A DNA stretch of 41,791 nucleotides from positions 1-41,791 of the forward strand of contig NZ_JBNMJV010000026.1 of the NCBI RefSeq assembly GCF_050874005.1, given 5' to 3'. Below the pieces are notes generated by a model. The model had not been told where the DNA came from, did not search any database, and worked only from the letters and a program-made list of their open reading frames with translations. Origin of the DNA: Huintestinicola sp050874005 (GTDB taxonomy: Bacteria; Bacillota; Clostridia; Oscillospirales; Ruminococcaceae). Of this stretch, positions 39,213 to 41,791 are shown piece by piece (position 1 is the first letter of the stretch; the number at the start of each line of letters is the position of its first letter). A program made the position numbers and the translations under genes.

Positions 39213-39900
39213 TTGATATCCTGTTTTCTATCCTTTTTATTATATCATTTTTTTTATGACCTTTTCATATCCCCGTGATTTGAAATTTCCAATACTGCCA
39301 AGAATGATTAAATTGAAATGGGACTGCTGCAGTATGCGCTGCAGCAGTCCCGGACAAAATATTGAAATAGCGGACAAACAGCGGACAAACCCAAAAATCA
39401 GACAAAAAGAAAACTCGCAAACAACGTACCTGCGTTGTTTGCAAGCACATTAGATGGTGACCCGTACGGGAATTGAATCAAGTTCCTGCTGTTTTCTATC
39501 TTATCGCAATATATCAGAAATGGCTATTTTACGTGGTTTTCCGACTTTCGCCCTGTTCTGATTTTGTGTAAAACATCGTGATTTTTCATATCAATAAGTC
39601 CCAAATAAGACCCAAATAAGACCCAAGACCAATGCATATTTCTGCCAAAGATCTGCTGCCGATCGCTCGGCGGCTTTTCTTTATTATGCTTAATATTTCC
39701 TTTCCCTAGAGTTGCTATGAAATCCGTTGCTGTTTTCCGCAGATCATAATCGGTGATTACTTATGAATAGATTAACAATGCTCTTGGTAATATCTGAAAA
39801 TCACTGCTTTGTTTTTGAAATGGATACGAATAATGTTCAACCTTTAAACCGAAAGCTATTAGTTCATATTTTTGATTCATAGTACTAAGAAAAAGCAGTG
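39213..39900. other. Repeat-rich gap with tRNA-3'-end-like piece, possible old attachment site
   Basis: No intact gene is seen. Features: a perfect 12-bp inverted repeat GGACTGCTGCAG/CTGCAGCAGTCC (39321-39350); three CGGACAAA copies (39351, 39371, 39382); inverted repeat CTCGCAAACAACG/CGTTGTTTGCAAG with one mismatch (39414-39445); TGGTGACCCGTACGGGAATT at 39455, which resembles the 3' end of a tRNA read on the reverse strand but lacks a paired T arm; and tandem CCCAAATAAGA (39600-39621). A reverse frame of about 75 codons through 39520-39745 (YDLRKTATDF) spans these repeats and may be the tail of a lost integrase. Confidence 0.4.
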
Positions 39901-41148
39901 TTACATTGGCAATTTATCTATAAGTTCCAACGGCTCTATATCTTGCCAAACACAATGATCTGCTACAAGCTGCCTGTTCTCGCTAGGCAAGTTTATAAAA
40001 TCAATAATGTGCTCATTCGGGAAAAGACTGTCGCAGTAGCAAGGAAATACTCCCTCCGGTACAATTCCGATTCGTTCGGTTTCAAGTAATCGGCTTACCA
40101 GAGCATGCCCATCGACAAGTGATACCTGATATCCTGCTTTACGAATAGCCAAATAGAATTTTACAGTTTCAATTGTTCTGGTAAGTGCAGAACCCGAAAT
40201 GACAAGCTTGAACCCATCCTCATAGTGCCTAACATATAGGGAGATATGAGTGGAATTACCGCCTCTGCATACTTCCCACGGGTGACCATATTTATCTTTG
40301 AATTGAAGCCACTTAATAAACTCTTCTTCAGAGGAAGCATCAATTTTTCCTAAACCATCATCTCTTCCATCAGCGTGATGGTAATACTGTTCTTTTGCCG
40401 AAAGGTCTGTGTCAGAATAATTGTTTGCCTTATATCCAAGAGCACATAGTTCGAAAAAGTCATTAGCGGTGAGATGAGGTATTCTTTCAGAACTATCAGA
40501 TGGATGCTCATTCACCAAAGAAACAAACTCGTTAATTTCATCTTGCGTTATGTCTTCAAAGAAATCAGTGCGACACTGCGGGAATATGTCCCAGTAATCC
40601 TTACGAATTATCGTTCCGGTTCTGTGGTTGAAAGGCAGCGAGGAATTTATTATTTCATTGTACGTGCCGGCGTGAAGTTCAGAAAGACTTTTTTTGATTT
40701 GTTCCAATATCCATCCGGTTAATTCAGAAATATCTTCTTTAAATGTGAAGTCCTTTTTCCGAGGATCTACTTCAATTACAAGTTCATGATTGAGGAATAT
40801 CGCCCTATATCCGCAGTCTTCACGTTCAACTGTGCAAAGAGCATACCAAACAGTATCATTTGGGTAGTAAGTGTTCCACAGTTCCTCGAATTCACTTCTG
40901 CTCTCGACCTCTCCTTCTTCAAGAAGTTCATCGTAGTCTCCAAAGGCTTCAATAGGACCTCTATCTGCGGTTATCCATAAGTCATGAACATCATTGTCAT
41001 CCCTTATTGGCTTAATCTGCTTCATTAGCATAAATATTTCGTCTATGTTCTTAACAGATTTATCATCAAACGGGATAGCACACTCATTTTGATGCCTATA
41101 GCGGTGCGCAAGGAAATCCAAATTGCCATCAATGACGGGTGCGTACAT
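39901..41148 (-). CDS. Hypothetical protein, 415 aa, accessory
   Basis: No family is recognised. It is a soluble, acidic protein without signal peptide or helices spanning a membrane. Notable stretches are PRKKDFTFKEDISELTGWIL, GKIDASSEEEFIKWLQFKDK, RGGNSTHISLYVRHYEDGF and KAGYQVSLVDGHALVSRLLE. It begins 2 bp after the stop of the 83-residue gene and shares that gene's strand, so the two are cotranscribed behind a metallophosphoesterase gene. Position beside a possible attachment site suggests accessory DNA. Confidence 0.7.
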   Translation of the reverse strand: MYAPVIDGNLDFLAHRYRHQNECAIPFDDKSVKNIDEIFMLMKQIKPIRDDNDVHDLWITADRGPIEAFGDYDELLEEGEVESRSEFEELWNTYYPNDTVWYALCTVEREDCGYRAIFLNHELVIEVDPRKKDFTFKEDISELTGWILEQIKKSLSELHAGTYNEIINSSLPFNHRTGTIIRKDYWDIFPQCRTDFFEDITQDEINEFVSLVNEHPSDSSERIPHLTANDFFELCALGYKANNYSDTDLSAKEQYYHHADGRDDGLGKIDASSEEEFIKWLQFKDKYGHPWEVCRGGNSTHISLYVRHYEDGFKLVISGSALTRTIETVKFYLAIRKAGYQVSLVDGHALVSRLLETERIGIVPEGVFPCYCDSLFPNEHIIDFINLPSENRQLVADHCVWQDIEPLELIDKLPM

Positions 41149-41150
41149 AG

Positions 41151-41402
41151 TTATTCCTCCGTTTCTTTACAGCTGATATCAAATTCATCAGCAATATTTC
41201 TCATAACCTCAGTTATGTGTTTGCAAAGGGTCATCAAGCCATTCTTGTCTAGATTTTGCATAAAGCGTTCCTGCTCCTCTGAAGTTAAATCGGAAAAACA
41301 TCTATTTACCGGTTTTCCATCTCGAATAACTCTCGAATATACCCCGTCCAATTCTCGCGGAACGGGGTATTTTTTATTGGCAGCTTGTTCAATATTAATC
41401 AT
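41151..41402 (-). CDS. Hypothetical protein, 83 aa
   Basis: A small acidic protein starting MINIEQAANKKYPVPRELDG and containing VYSRVIRDGKPVNRCFSDLT and LCKHITEVMRNIADEFDISC. It is mostly helical by appearance, and the function is unknown. The ATG at 41402 overlaps the end of the metallophosphoesterase gene by 8 bp. An alternative start far upstream (41606) lies inside that gene in another frame and is rejected. A tight three-gene unit with its neighbours is clear. Confidence 0.7.
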   Translation of the reverse strand: MINIEQAANKKYPVPRELDGVYSRVIRDGKPVNRCFSDLTSEEQERFMQNLDKNGLMTLCKHITEVMRNIADEFDISCKETEE

Positions 41403-41791
41403 TTTGATTACCTCTGTATATGTTGTATATGTCATCAGTTGATTCAAACGAATTGAAAAGAAAGTGCATTTTTTCAATTCGTTTGTCTGTGTGGTAATGG
41501 CCGCAGAACCAAGCCCTGTATTCAAGACGTTCCTCAATGTTTCCGAGCCAAACCTCTGTAGATTTATCAACTGTGGATTGATCAACTTGTGATAAAAACA
41601 TTTCAATTGGCTCGTATCTGACAGGGCAAGTATGAGAGAGAACTACATCAATTGTATTGTTCTGTATTTGCTGTTCCACATATTCCTTTATCTCGTCAGA
41701 TGGTTGCTCGTCAGAAAACCATTTCATATTATTGGCTAAACGATAGAATTTGTCAATACTATAGGCACCGCCTACGACAAGGTATTTCAAT
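41395..41791 (-). CDS. Metallophosphoesterase, C-terminal part (cut by window end)
   Basis: The visible 131 residues continue beyond the right edge of the window. LVVGGAYSIDKFYRL, VVLSHTCPVRYEP and WFCGHYHTDKRIE match the GGxxS-D, SHxxP and GHxH metal-binding blocks of calcineurin-like phosphoesterases, of the type often annotated as accessory metallophosphatases. The N-terminal D-x-H and GD motifs must lie outside the window. The frame starts at the edge with TTG, which is internal and not a start. Confidence 0.8.
   Translation of the reverse strand, partial: LKYLVVGGAYSIDKFYRLANNMKWFSDEQPSDEIKEYVEQQIQNNTIDVVLSHTCPVRYEPIEMFLSQVDQSTVDKSTEVWLGNIEERLEYRAWFCGHYHTDKRIEKMHFLFNSFESTDDIYNIYRGNQND

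Noticed and set aside
39455..39485. Complete tRNA gene
   Set aside because: Only the 3'-end-like piece is present; the T arm does not pair and no anticodon arm follows.

Overview
This window looks like a chromosome segment of a low-to-mid GC anaerobic Bacillota, most likely a Clostridia/Oscillospirales (Ruminococcus-like) gut bacterium. The taxonomic call is inference. It rests on SpoIIR (an endospore-lineage gene), DapL (the LL-diaminopimelate aminotransferase lysine route), YerC/TrpR-like and DUF1934 proteins, strong AAAGGAG ribosome binding sites with occasional TTG or GTG starts, and many TTGACA-N17-TATAAT promoters.

Region 1 (1-25000) is mostly core genome. A scrap of an IS3-type transposase sits at the left edge. 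Two tRNA-Ser genes (UGA, GCU) are divergent from the CCA-adding enzyme. Then come nrdR, a VanY-like D,D-carboxypeptidase, a fucose/arabinose-isomerase-like protein, maf, spoIIR, a GNAT acetyltransferase, a leftward operon ANTAR regulator-dapF-dapL, a zinc-ribbon membrane protein, a YfcE phosphodiesterase, and a leftward run yerC-like, methyltransferase, hslO, ddl, murI, DUF1934. Then follow rpe, a short MecA-like adaptor, an unusual three-gene Rnf-like membrane cluster (D-E-A), a glycoside-hydrolase-like secreted protein, miaB, and an ECF sigma/anti-sigma pair. Peptidoglycan precursor genes (dapL, dapF, murI, ddl, a VanY-like gene) are dense here.

Region 2 (25000-39200) is a GntR(YtrA-type)-ABC ATPase-permease-CPBP protease operon interrupted by a mobile element of about 10.2 kb. 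The element runs from about 27035 to 37242 and is flanked by GATGA. Removing it rejoins the permease in frame to give a 536-residue protein. It carries a vanG-type glycopeptide-resistance cluster (vanR-vanS-vanG ligase-vanXY-vanT, all leftward) with candidate VanR-binding repeats before the ligase gene. It also carries a transposition module: XRE repressor, TnpW, and a TnpX-type large serine recombinase ending next to the right junction. A 14-bp sequence at the left end recurs, inverted, at the transcription start of the recombinase gene. A decayed radical-SAM fragment and about 1 kb of apparently non-coding DNA lie between the van genes and the recombination module.

Region 3 (39200-41791) begins with about 690 bp of gene-poor, repeat-rich DNA, including a tRNA 3'-end-like piece that may be an old attachment site. 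It ends with a leftward group: a metallophosphoesterase cut by the window end, an 83-residue protein and a 415-residue protein of unknown function.

The three most interesting items are the precisely delimited vanG element, the Rnf-like D-E-A cluster that has lost the four cysteines expected to hold its [2Fe-2S] cluster and also the flavin-attachment motif, and a candidate structured RNA at 11970-12115.
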